From positions 62,001 to 126,000 of the forward strand of contig CAYNMV010000001.1 in assembly GCA_964398315.1 (NCBI GenBank): a DNA stretch of 64,000 bases, given 5' to 3'. The notes under the pieces are model-generated. The model worked only from the letters and a program-made list of their open reading frames with translations. It was not told where the DNA came from and did no database searches. The position numbers and the translations under genes were made by a program. The DNA comes from JADLCB01 sp964398315. GTDB taxonomy: Bacteria; Planctomycetota; Phycisphaerae; Tepidisphaerales; Tepidisphaeraceae. Shown one piece after another: positions 14,964 through 22,784 of this stretch (within the stretch, counting starts at the first letter, position 1; every line of letters begins with the position of its first letter).

Positions 14964-16073
14964 TCATCGCACCAGATCGGCCGCGGCCTGGCGGATCAGT
15001 GATCGGGCATCGGCCATCGCGGCGGCGGCGGAGCCAGCGCGGGCGGTCAGGCTGACCGCCTGCACATCAGGCGGCAGGGGTGCGGCTGGATCGATCTGGC
15101 CGGCGATGATGACGGGCCGCACCTGGTCCGCCCGACAGCGCTCCAGTACCGCTCCCACCACTTTCCCCTGGAAGCTGGTGGCATCGAGGCGGCCTTCACC
15201 GGTCAGGCATATATCCGCACCCGCCAGTCGCCGCGGCAGGTCAACCGCCCGCATGACGATCTCAATCCCCGGTTCGAGTTGCGCGTTGAAGAAGGCCATC
15301 AGCCCCCATCCCAGGCCGCCGGCCGCACCGGCACCGGGGGTTTGGGCGATATCGAGCGTGCTGGTGCGCATCGCCAGGCCGTGCAGCCAGCGGTCGAGGT
15401 CTTCAATCTGTTCCGGCGTAGCCCCTTTCTGCGGGCCATAGGTGTGGGCGGCACCCCGTGCGCCGAGCAGGGGATTGGTGACATCACACGCTACCGTGAT
15501 CGGCAGGCGATCGACCCGGCTGCCACGACCGTGCTTGATGAACATCACCCGTTCCAGGTCCGCGCCAACCAGCGGCTCGGTTGTTTCGACGGGCTCACCA
15601 TCGCGCAGGAGGATCGGCAGGCCGCAGGCTTGTGCACAGCCCAGCCCGCCATCGTTGGTGGCGCTGCCGCCGATTCCGAGCAGGATTTGTTCCGCGCCGG
15701 CATCGAGGGCGGCAAGGATCAACTCGCCTACGCCGAAGGTGGTGGTGCGCATCGGATTGCGTTCCTCGGTCGGCAGCAGGTGCAGCCCGCTGGCGGCGGC
15801 CATTTCGATTGCCGCCGTGCGTCCATCGCCCAGCAGGCCGAAAACCGCCTCCACCTTCATGTCCGGCAGGGGGCCGGTGACTCGGCGGGTGAGCAGCGTC
15901 CCGCCGGTGGCGCCCACCAGCGCCTCGACGAATCCCTCGCCGCCATCGCTCAGCGGGCACAGATCAATCGCGGCTTCAGGCCGGGCGGTGGCAATGCCTT
16001 CCCCGGCCGCGGCGGCGACATCGGAAGCGCCCAGGCAACCCTTGAATTTGTCAGGAGCAACGATGATGCGCAT
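14964..16073 (-). CDS. Glycerate 2-kinase (GarK/GlxK family)
   Basis: A 369-residue cytosolic kinase that phosphorylates D-glycerate to 2-phosphoglycerate using ATP. The start MRIIVAPDKFKGCLGA, the segment LSDGGEGFVEAL, GIGGSATNDGGLGCAQA and GADICLTGEGRLDATSFQGK are the family's signature blocks, in the usual order and with normal length. The start at 16073 is preferred over a further in-frame start 42 bases upstream because the family begins at this methionine. It may finish catabolism of glyoxylate, tartronate or sugar acids. It follows maf on the same strand, separated by a large hairpin, so it is probably transcribed independently. Confidence 0.92.
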   Translation of the reverse strand: MRIIVAPDKFKGCLGASDVAAAAGEGIATARPEAAIDLCPLSDGGEGFVEALVGATGGTLLTRRVTGPLPDMKVEAVFGLLGDGRTAAIEMAAASGLHLLPTEERNPMRTTTFGVGELILAALDAGAEQILLGIGGSATNDGGLGCAQACGLPILLRDGEPVETTEPLVGADLERVMFIKHGRGSRVDRLPITVACDVTNPLLGARGAAHTYGPQKGATPEQIEDLDRWLHGLAMRTSTLDIAQTPGAGAAGGLGWGLMAFFNAQLEPGIEIVMRAVDLPRRLAGADICLTGEGRLDATSFQGKVVGAVLERCRADQVRPVIIAGQIDPAAPLPPDVQAVSLTARAGSAAAAMADARSLIRQAAADLVR

Positions 16074-16137
16074 GGCTGAAAAACAACTCCGCACGTGCGC
16101 CCGCGCAGGGAACACGCGGCGGGGTCAAAGTGTAAAC

Positions 16138-16199
16138 GTGAGAAGTCTGAAGGCTGAAAAGCCACGCCGGTTGTGCTTTTCAGCCTTCAAACTTCTCAC
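16138..16199. repeat. 25-bp inverted repeat, hairpin downstream of maf
   Basis: Arms 16138-16162 and 16175-16199 are complementary over 25 bases with a single G-U type mismatch and a 12-base loop. It sits 50 bases after the maf stop codon on the minus strand and 65 bases before the glycerate kinase start. It lacks a long U-tract, so it may be a terminator or a mobile palindromic unit. Confidence 0.7.
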
Positions 16200-16248
16200 T
16201 TCAGGCTTTTTGAGCGGTTTGCAGGTCAATCCACTTTCGCATCGGGCT

Positions 16249-16860
16249 TTACCCGGCCACGCTGTCGCTTGCATCTGTCCTGTGGGTCGGGTGGACGCCG
16301 GCGGCGGCCAGGAGCTGCCGGGTGGCGCTCATGGGCAGGCCGACGATGTTGGAGTGGCTGCCGCTCATGCGGGTGACGAACGGATCCCGGTCCTGGATGC
16401 CGTAGCCACCGGCCTTGCCCTGCCAATCTCCCCCGGCGATGTAGTCGTCAATCTCTTTCTGGCTCAGCTTCCGCATGCGCACCGCCGACATCACGCGTTG
16501 CTCCTGTGCGAAGCCGGCGGCCTCATGGCGCACGGCGACGGCGGTGATGACCAGGTGGGTGGTGCCTGCCAGCAGCGTCAGCATCTCGCGGGCGTGGGCC
16601 GCATCGCGCGGCTTGCCCAGGACCAGGTCGCCGAAGGCAACCAGTGTATCCGCCGCCAGCACGACCGCATCAGGATGACGCAGCGCAACCGATTCCGCCT
16701 TCAGCCGTGCCAGGCGAAGGGCCAGTTCTGATGGGTAACTGGCGGCGACGTTCTCCTCGTCAAGATCAGGCTTCTCCGTGTCAAACGTGTAGCCCGCCTC
16801 GGCCAGAAGATTGCGCCGCCGGGGCGAGGCGCTGGCGAGAATGAGCCGGGGAGAAGCCAC
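16249..16860 (-). CDS. maf: Maf-like nucleotide pyrophosphatase
   Basis: A protein of about 203 residues that hydrolyses non-canonical or excess nucleoside triphosphates, a house-cleaning function. The family opening LILASASPRRRNLL, the EENVAASYP segment, AADTLVAFGDLVLGKPRD and the GGYGIQD motif are all present. The start is uncertain: GTG at 16860 gives the usual family length, and a TTG at 16902 would add 14 residues; neither has a clear ribosome site. A small lipoprotein gene ends 38 bases after the upstream TTG, on the same strand. Confidence 0.88.
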   Translation of the reverse strand: MASPRLILASASPRRRNLLAEAGYTFDTEKPDLDEENVAASYPSELALRLARLKAESVALRHPDAVVLAADTLVAFGDLVLGKPRDAAHAREMLTLLAGTTHLVITAVAVRHEAAGFAQEQRVMSAVRMRKLSQKEIDDYIAGGDWQGKAGGYGIQDRDPFVTRMSGSHSNIVGLPMSATRQLLAAAGVHPTHRTDASDSVAG

Positions 16861-16940
16861 GGAGGGAGGAAGATGCAGAACGCCGGCTGGAGCAGTGCGC
16901 AAGGGGCGGGTGCCCTGCGCACTGCGCAGGCTTTCATGAT

Positions 16941-17336
16941 TCAGCGGACAAACTTCACCGCGATATCACCCACCACCGGTGCGCGCTCGGTCGCCGTGTA
17001 GCGCACATGCACCGCATCGGGCAGCACGTTCACCACCCGGCCGCTGGCGATCGGGTTCTGCTGAAGATCGACGAAGGTGATGGCATCGCCGTTGCGGAAA
17101 TCCTCTGTCGGCACATCCACCACCGACACCAGTTCATCCGATGGCAGCATCGCATTGACGTAACCAACGCGGGTATTGGGGTTCACCTGCTGGTAGAGCG
17201 CCCGCACCTCGGCGACACGCTCAACATTGACTGACGGCGGTGGAACGGTGTCCGAATCGGCCTGCTGCGTGCTGGACTGGCAGCCGGCGATGAGAGCGAG
17301 AACGGTCAGCAGGGCAGGCAGGGCATGCTTGGTCAT
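16941..17336 (-). CDS. Small lipoprotein, unknown function
   Basis: A 131-residue protein with signal sequence and lipobox IAGC (Cys19). The mature domain ends in a beta-rich part, for example NGDAITFVDLQQNPIASGRV and APVVGDIAVKFVR, that looks like a short barrel of KOW/SH3 type; I do not recognise a named family. The start is well supported by GAGGAG 6 bases upstream. It precedes maf on the same strand and may be co-transcribed with it. Confidence 0.7.
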   Translation of the reverse strand: MTKHALPALLTVLALIAGCQSSTQQADSDTVPPPSVNVERVAEVRALYQQVNPNTRVGYVNAMLPSDELVSVVDVPTEDFRNGDAITFVDLQQNPIASGRVVNVLPDAVHVRYTATERAPVVGDIAVKFVR

Positions 17337-17492
17337 ATGGGCTCCTCAGCGATGTACGGTTCGTGCCACCCGCGCTGCGGGGGCCGCCGAAGCATATCAA
17401 ACCGCAGTCAGCCATTTCATGCAAGCGGTAAAGATGCGACAGGTCCGATAATGCGGCCGGGCACAGGAACACATGGAGACAAAGAGAGGGAA

Positions 17493-17547
17493 AAGCGGAC
17501 AGGCGATGAGCGGAAGGACAGGTCCTCCCGCTCATCGCCTGTCGCTT
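17493..17547 (-). terminator. Terminator of the cyclophilin gene
   Basis: Arms 17493-17513 and 17528-17547 pair over 20 bases with one bulged G; a second small hairpin (AGGAC/GTCCT) fills the loop. On the minus strand the stem is followed by CTTTTCCCTCTCTTTG. It lies 19 bases after the cyclophilin stop. The arm word GGCGATGAGCGG recurs elsewhere in the window (see 33302). Confidence 0.75.
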
Positions 17548-17565
17548 GCGGCTCTGCCTTGTCCA

Positions 17566-18078
17566 TCAGCTTTCCCGCACGGTGATCCTGGTGATCTTCG
17601 TGGGGTTTTTCGGGCGGTCGTTGGCGCCGGTGGGGGCGGTGGCGATCTTGTCGACGACGTCCAGGCCGCTGGTCACCTTGCCGAAAGCGGTGTACTGGCG
17701 GTCGAGGTGGGGGGCGGCATCGTGCATGATGAAGAACTGGCTGCCGGCCGAGTTGGGATCGGCGGTGCGGGCGGCCGAGAGGACCCCGCGGGTGTGCTTG
17801 CGATCATTGAACTCGGCCTTGAGCCGGTAGCCCGGGCCGCCGGTGCCGGTGCCGGTGGGGTCGCCCCCCTGGATCATGAATCCGGGGATGACGCGGTGGA
17901 AAATCACATCATCGTAATACCCCTCGCGCGCCAGGAAGATGAAGCTGTTGACATGCTGCGGGGCCACATCGGGCCAGAACTCAACTTCGATGTTGCCGGC
18001 GGTTGTTTCGATGGTGGCGGTGTACTGCTTGCCTGTATCGATCGTCATCGCCGGGGGGGCGGCATACTGCTTGGCCAT
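17566..18078 (-). CDS. Peptidyl-prolyl cis-trans isomerase, cyclophilin type
   Basis: A 170-residue enzyme that speeds proline isomerisation in folding proteins. The active-site text FHRVIPGFMIQGGDPTGTG, the FFIMHDAAPHLD loop (F-x-I of the hydrophobic pocket) and FGKVTSGLDVVDKI are classical. The catalytic Arg is in the FHRVI motif. No signal peptide is seen, so it is cytosolic. AAAGGAG precedes the ATG at a proper distance. It is a single-gene unit closed by a strong hairpin. Confidence 0.93.
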   Translation of the reverse strand: MAKQYAAPPAMTIDTGKQYTATIETTAGNIEVEFWPDVAPQHVNSFIFLAREGYYDDVIFHRVIPGFMIQGGDPTGTGTGGPGYRLKAEFNDRKHTRGVLSAARTADPNSAGSQFFIMHDAAPHLDRQYTAFGKVTSGLDVVDKIATAPTGANDRPKNPTKITRITVRES

Positions 18079-18238
18079 TGGCTTGCTCCTTTCAGGTAAG
18101 CGGGGCAGCGTACCCGAAGGGCGCTGAACTGTGAACTGCGCAAGACCCCGGATGGCGGCTGGCGCCTCATCCGCAGCGCATCATGGCCGGCGGCAGTGAT
18201 GGCGCTGCGACAGGCATGATGCCGCGGCAGTGCCGGCT

Positions 18239-20779
18239 TTACTCGGGCTTTTTCATCTGCGCAAGCAGCTCCATCACGCGCTTCTCACGGGCCGCGCCCT
18301 CGGCGTTGCCGGCCTTGTCGTACAAGTCAGCCAGAAGCTGGTGGCTGCGGGGGTCGTAGGGGCTGATGTAAACCGCTTCCCGCGCGTAGCGGATGGCATC
18401 GTCAAGCCGGCCCATGTCGCGATAGATGCGGGCGATGGTGACGGCGTAGCGGTGATCCTTGAGGCTTACCTTGTGCAGGCGGTCCAGGTGCTCGACCGCC
18501 TTCTGCGGCTGTTTGGTGGCCAGATAAATGCCGGCCAGGCGCTGGTGGGGCAGGGCATCCACCGGACGCAACTCGGCGATCTGCTCCCATACCTCGATCG
18601 CGCGGTCATACTCGCGGCTCTTGATGAACTCCTCTCCCTGCTGGCGAAGCCTGTTCACCTTGTCGGTGGTTTGCTTGTCATAGCCCCAGGAGTCCACCTG
18701 CTTGCGCGCCCAGGCAAAGAATGCCTCGGTGAACTGCGAGGTGGACTGGTTCAGCACGCGCTGGAAGACCTCATCCTGCCCCAGTCCCTGCCGGAAGGCA
18801 TCCATCATCGCCAGCAGCTTGTCGTGGCCATGCGTCTCCTGGATGAACTTGCAGATCCAGTAAGACTGGGCATAGGCGAGCTGGCGGTCGATTGGCCGGC
18901 GGGGGCGCACAAAACCCCACGTCAGCTCATCCATGGTGAACAGCTCATTGCTGCGCACGGCATGGTTGAGCATCGGCACCCATTCCCAGCGCAGCGGGAT
19001 GCGCTCCTCCAGCACCGCCAGCCCCTCGGTCATCCAGTGGGCGATGCGGTTGTCGGTGGCGCTGAGGGTCACGGTATGGACATACTCGTGCCGCAGGACC
19101 TGCGCCCAGTTGAAGGTGCCCAGCGTCTTCTTCCCATCCCGCGGCGCCACCATCGCGATCACCCGCCCGGTGCTGGCGCCCACCGTGCCGATCCACGGCG
19201 AACCGGTGGTGCGCACGCTGAAGGCATCGTGGGTGGGGAACACCTCGATATAGGTCTTGACCGCCGGCTCGTGGTTGAAGATCTCCGCGATCTCGGCGTG
19301 GATGCCCTCGAGGTACTCGGCGAAATACTCGGGGATGATCGGATCAAGCTCGGCATCGTACAGGATGACAAAGTGCTCGGTTTCCTTCCGGGCCATCCCG
19401 GCCATGTCATCCAGCAGACGCAGGTAGTTGGTGGTGCGCAGGTTGAACGGGTCGAGCTTGCGGGCCTGCTCCAGCACGATGCGGGCATCATCCTCATCGC
19501 CGCTCTGGGTATACAGCAGCCCCAGGCCGTTGCGGGCGGCGGTCCACCAGGGTGCGCGTTCGATGGCGACCTGGTACATCTTCGCGCTGCGCGGATACTG
19601 CCGCATCGCCCCGAGCTGCTCGGCCACTTCGAAATAGGCGGTGGCGTTGTCCGGGTCGATCGCCTCCACCTGGCGCAGCAGGTCGTTCATCTCCTCATCG
19701 CGCAACTGCAAGGCGTAGCTTGACGCCAGCAGGCCCATCGCCTCGATGTTCTTCGGCTGCTCGGCCAGCACGCGCTTCAGCGCGACATCCGCATCGCGGG
19801 GCCGGCGCTGCCGCAACAGGTTGCGGGCTTCAACCAGGTCGGCAGCGATGCTGGTTTCATCCACATCCCGCATCTTCAGAATGGCGGCATCCGCGCCGTC
19901 GAAGTTGAAATGATCCACGTGGATGCGCGCCAGCAGGCCCAGGGCATCGAGCGCATTGGGATTGCGCTGCAGCGCCGCCGACAGTTCCTTCAGGGCTTCG
20001 GCATCGCTGTCATGCGCCAGGAAATGCTCGGCGGCGGCGACATGGGCCGGCCAGTACTCGCGGTCGATCACATCATACGCCCGCACGTACATCGCCAGGA
20101 TGTCGTTGTGCAGGGGGGCGTTATCGGTGTAGGCGCCGGTGTAGATGGCCCAGCGGTCCAGCGCCCGGCCGATGGCGACGATGTTCTCCGCCGAGTCAAA
20201 AACCGGATCATTCCCCGCGTGCCATTTCTCATAGAAGCGCTGCGGTGGCTCGGCGAACCAGGAAAAAGCGCGAATGGCGGCGGCGGTGTCGCCGAGCTGC
20301 TCATGCACCACGCCAAGCTGGTAGCGGCCGACGATGCTCTGCGGGTGCTGCTCGACATGGCGCTGCAAAAGCTGCAGTGCTTCATCATGCCGGCCAAGCT
20401 TCGACAAAATCCTGGCCCGCAGCAGTTGCGCGGCAGGGGCATCGGCGACTGCCTTGTCCGCCAGGGCATCCAGTGCCTGCTGTTCGCGCCCCAGCGCGGC
20501 CTGGGCGCTGGCCCGCACCAGGGCCACCCGCACCAGATCGGCATCGGATGCTTCGGCCAGCGTGATCAGGGCATGGCGATAGCGGCCAAAGAAGACCTGG
20601 CGCTCAGCGACGTCGATCGGTTCGTGATAGGCGCGCTTCTCCAGTGCCGGCAGGTCTTCGGGCACGTACCGCCGCATCCATACCCACGGCACCAGCCCAT
20701 CGGTCAGCGCATCGCCATGCGCTGAGCCCGCGATCATCGCCCCCAGCAGTGCCGCCACCGGCAGGTGTTTACGCATCAT
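18239..20779 (-). CDS. TPR-repeat protein with gluzincin (peptidase MA-like) domain
   Basis: An 846-residue exported protein (signal peptide of about 22 residues ending near SAHG-DA). Tetratricopeptide repeats fill roughly residues 40-470 and again the C-terminal 150 residues. Between them lies a peptidase MA-like zinc domain with HEYVH (about 563-567) and a third ligand in WMTEGLAVLEE about 20 residues later, the gluzincin arrangement. All catalytic residues are present, so it is probably an active periplasmic metalloprotease carried by TPR scaffolds. AGGAG precedes two adjacent ATG codons (20779 and 20776), and the second is better spaced. The physiological substrate is unknown. Confidence 0.85.
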   Translation of the reverse strand: MMRKHLPVAALLGAMIAGSAHGDALTDGLVPWVWMRRYVPEDLPALEKRAYHEPIDVAERQVFFGRYRHALITLAEASDADLVRVALVRASAQAALGREQQALDALADKAVADAPAAQLLRARILSKLGRHDEALQLLQRHVEQHPQSIVGRYQLGVVHEQLGDTAAAIRAFSWFAEPPQRFYEKWHAGNDPVFDSAENIVAIGRALDRWAIYTGAYTDNAPLHNDILAMYVRAYDVIDREYWPAHVAAAEHFLAHDSDAEALKELSAALQRNPNALDALGLLARIHVDHFNFDGADAAILKMRDVDETSIAADLVEARNLLRQRRPRDADVALKRVLAEQPKNIEAMGLLASSYALQLRDEEMNDLLRQVEAIDPDNATAYFEVAEQLGAMRQYPRSAKMYQVAIERAPWWTAARNGLGLLYTQSGDEDDARIVLEQARKLDPFNLRTTNYLRLLDDMAGMARKETEHFVILYDAELDPIIPEYFAEYLEGIHAEIAEIFNHEPAVKTYIEVFPTHDAFSVRTTGSPWIGTVGASTGRVIAMVAPRDGKKTLGTFNWAQVLRHEYVHTVTLSATDNRIAHWMTEGLAVLEERIPLRWEWVPMLNHAVRSNELFTMDELTWGFVRPRRPIDRQLAYAQSYWICKFIQETHGHDKLLAMMDAFRQGLGQDEVFQRVLNQSTSQFTEAFFAWARKQVDSWGYDKQTTDKVNRLRQQGEEFIKSREYDRAIEVWEQIAELRPVDALPHQRLAGIYLATKQPQKAVEHLDRLHKVSLKDHRYAVTIARIYRDMGRLDDAIRYAREAVYISPYDPRSHQLLADLYDKAGNAEGAAREKRVMELLAQMKKPE

Positions 20780-21009
20780 CGACTCCTGCGAACAGTCATA
20801 GTTCCATGCGCATGATGAACCAGGCGAATGAGCAGAAGGCTGAAGTCAGAGGGCACAAAGCTGAGAAAAAACGCATTACGTGCCCCTGTCAGGCTTCCTC
20901 TGGATTTCAGGCGTTCCCTGGCTTGTCAGCTCCGTTGTGGTTACGCGATCGACCGTCCCGGTTCAGAACTGAAATGCGCCGACGGGCACGAAGTTGCTGC
21001 CACACAGGC

Positions 21010-21015
21010 TATTAT
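21010..21015 (+). promoter_or_regulatory. -10 element of the class V aminotransferase gene
   Basis: TATTAT ends 6 bases before the ATG at 21022, and there is no ribosome-binding site between them. Transcription would begin at the start codon (leaderless mRNA). The 242 bases between this gene and the divergent TPR gene also hold an imperfect hairpin around 20834-20895. Confidence 0.4.
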
Positions 21016-21021
21016 ACAGAC

Positions 21022-22182
21022 ATGGCTACCCTCGAATCCTACATTGGCAATGCCGATGCATTCCCGATCCTGTCCCATTGGACCTTCTTCAACCATGCCG
21101 GCGTCGCCCCCTGCCCGCGGGTGGGGGCGGAGGCCATGCAGCGATTTAGCAAAGAATTGCTTGAAACCGTCTATCTCGGCACCCGCTGGTACGCAGATGT
21201 TGAAGCGCTGCGCCGCTCCGCCGCCCGGCTGATGAACGCCGAGGCAGAGGAGATCTGCTTCGTCAAGAACACCAGTGAGGGCATCTGCACCGTCGCCAGC
21301 GGGATTGACTGGCGGCCCGGCGATCGCATTGTCACCACCAATGTCGAGTACCCGGCCAATATCTACCCCTGGATGGAGGCCGCCCGCCGCCACGGCTGCG
21401 AGCTGGTGATGGTGCCGGAGCAGATCGATGCCCAGGGGCGCCGGGCTGTGCCGCTGGATGCGATTCTGCGCGAGATCGAGCACCCGAAGACCCGGTTGGT
21501 CACCTTGTCGTATGTTGAGTTCGCCAGCGGTCAGCGCCACGACCTGGCCACCATTGGCCGGGCCTGTCGGGATCGGGGCAAGCTGTTCTGTGTCGATGGG
21601 ATCCAGTCGCTGGGTATCCTGCCGGTGGATGTTAAGGCGATGTGCATCGACTACCTGGCGGCTGACGGGCACAAGTGGCTGCTTGGGCCGGAAGGGGCTG
21701 GCGTGTTTTATGTCCGTCGGGAAGTGCAGGACCAGACCCGCCCACTGGTGGTGGGGTGGATGAACGTGATCAATGCCGAGCAGTTCGGCGACTACGATTA
21801 CACCCTGAAGCCTGATGCCCGCCGCTATGAATCAGGCAGCCATAACATGATCGGCCTGCTGGGCCTCAAGGCCTCGCTGGAACTGCTGTCCGGCCTGGGC
21901 ACTGATGCCATCGCCCAGCGCCTGCACAGTCTGACCGACCGGCTGATTGACGGCCTGATCCGCAAGGGATACCAGGTGGTTTCCCCGCGTGATGAGGGGC
22001 AGTGGAGCGGCATCGTCAGCTTCGCATCGCCGACGCATGCCCACGCACCGCTCATCGAGCACCTGCGCAAGTCGCATCGCATTGAAATCGCCCTGCGGGA
22101 AGGCCGCCTCCGCGCCAGCCCGCACTTCTACAACACCGAAGAGCAGATCGACCGGCTCATCGATCTCCTGCCGGGGCACTGA
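21022..22182 (+). CDS. Class V PLP-dependent aminotransferase (cysteine-desulfurase-like fold)
   Basis: A 386-residue fold-type I enzyme. FNHAGVAPCP near the N-terminus, NTSEGICTVASG for phosphate binding, VDGIQSLGILPVDVK with the cofactor-binding Asp, and the Schiff-base lysine in ADGHKWLLGPEG identify class V. No catalytic cysteine loop of SufS/IscS is evident in the usual place, so sulfur transfer is not assured. Reaction and substrate are unknown; isopenicillin-epimerase-like and selenocysteine-lyase-like proteins share this pattern. The chosen ATG matches the family start. The parS cluster follows within 100 bases. Confidence 0.82.
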   Translation: MATLESYIGNADAFPILSHWTFFNHAGVAPCPRVGAEAMQRFSKELLETVYLGTRWYADVEALRRSAARLMNAEAEEICFVKNTSEGICTVASGIDWRPGDRIVTTNVEYPANIYPWMEAARRHGCELVMVPEQIDAQGRRAVPLDAILREIEHPKTRLVTLSYVEFASGQRHDLATIGRACRDRGKLFCVDGIQSLGILPVDVKAMCIDYLAADGHKWLLGPEGAGVFYVRREVQDQTRPLVVGWMNVINAEQFGDYDYTLKPDARRYESGSHNMIGLLGLKASLELLSGLGTDAIAQRLHSLTDRLIDGLIRKGYQVVSPRDEGQWSGIVSFASPTHAHAPLIEHLRKSHRIEIALREGRLRASPHFYNTEEQIDRLIDLLPGH

Positions 22183-22263
22183 GCGCTGAGCAGGCGATGG
22201 CGCGGCGCATCGCCGGGAATGGACCGGTCGCGCAGGTGGCCCTGACCGCCACCGCCGTGCAAT

Positions 22264-22279
22264 TGTTCCACGTGGAACA
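22264..22279. promoter_or_regulatory. parS: parS site 1
   Basis: The perfect 16-bp palindrome TGTTCCACGTGGAACA equals the ParB-binding consensus of chromosomal parS sites. ParB spreads from such sites and loads condensin to organise the origin region. First of three copies in a 602-base gene-free stretch (22183-22784). Confidence 0.9.
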
Positions 22280-22402
22280 CTGCATCCCCGGAACACTGCA
22301 TTCCGCTTGCGGCAGGGCATCACCAACAACATCGCAGCGCGGGCGATTGCTTTCCCCCCCATAGCCCGCAGGCAGAGGGTTGCGTGCTGGATGAAGCTGC
22401 AT

Positions 22403-22418
22403 TGTTCCACGTGGAACA
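22403..22418. promoter_or_regulatory. parS: parS site 2
   Basis: Second exact copy of TGTTCCACGTGGAACA, 139 bases from the first, start to start. Confidence 0.9.
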
Positions 22419-22432
22419 CTGTCGGATGCAAA

Positions 22433-22448
22433 TGTTCCACGTGGAACA
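22433..22448. promoter_or_regulatory. parS: parS site 3
   Basis: Third exact copy, 30 bases after the second, start to start. The spacing is close to three helical turns, so two ParB dimers could sit on one face of the DNA. Confidence 0.9.
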
Positions 22449-22479
22449 ATGCAGTAAAATCGGGCGCGCGCTCTGCCAT

Positions 22480-22531
22480 ACCACAACCTGTTGTGGTGTA
22501 CGCGCGCACCAGGGAGCGCGCAGCCGTTTTT
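22480..22531. repeat. Palindrome and possible terminator beside parS
   Basis: ACCACAAC (22480-22487) and GTTGTGGT (22490-22497) form a palindrome with a 2-base centre. It is followed by GCGCGC (22502-22507) pairing with GCGCGC (22516-22521) and, 5 bases later, a run of five T. The second hairpin may end the aminotransferase transcript; the first may be a protein-binding site. The rest of the stretch to 22784 shows nothing I can name. Confidence 0.4.
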
Positions 22532-22784
22532 GGCAGATTTCCGGGCGTGTCCGGGGGGGCAGCCCCGCAGAAGCACACCACCACAGGACAGCTTGAGTGT
22601 CCGCCTGCGCCATAAGCATGGATTGGCAACACCGCGCCCGGCCTCATGGCCGAGCGGCCAGTGCCCCGTTGCGCTATATGGACATTTTCCCCGCCTCCGT
22701 GCAGGATAGAAATGAAATCCCGCCATCATGATGCATGATGGACACAGCGCGGAAATACTCTCTTGGATCGGGGTACATTTCAGC

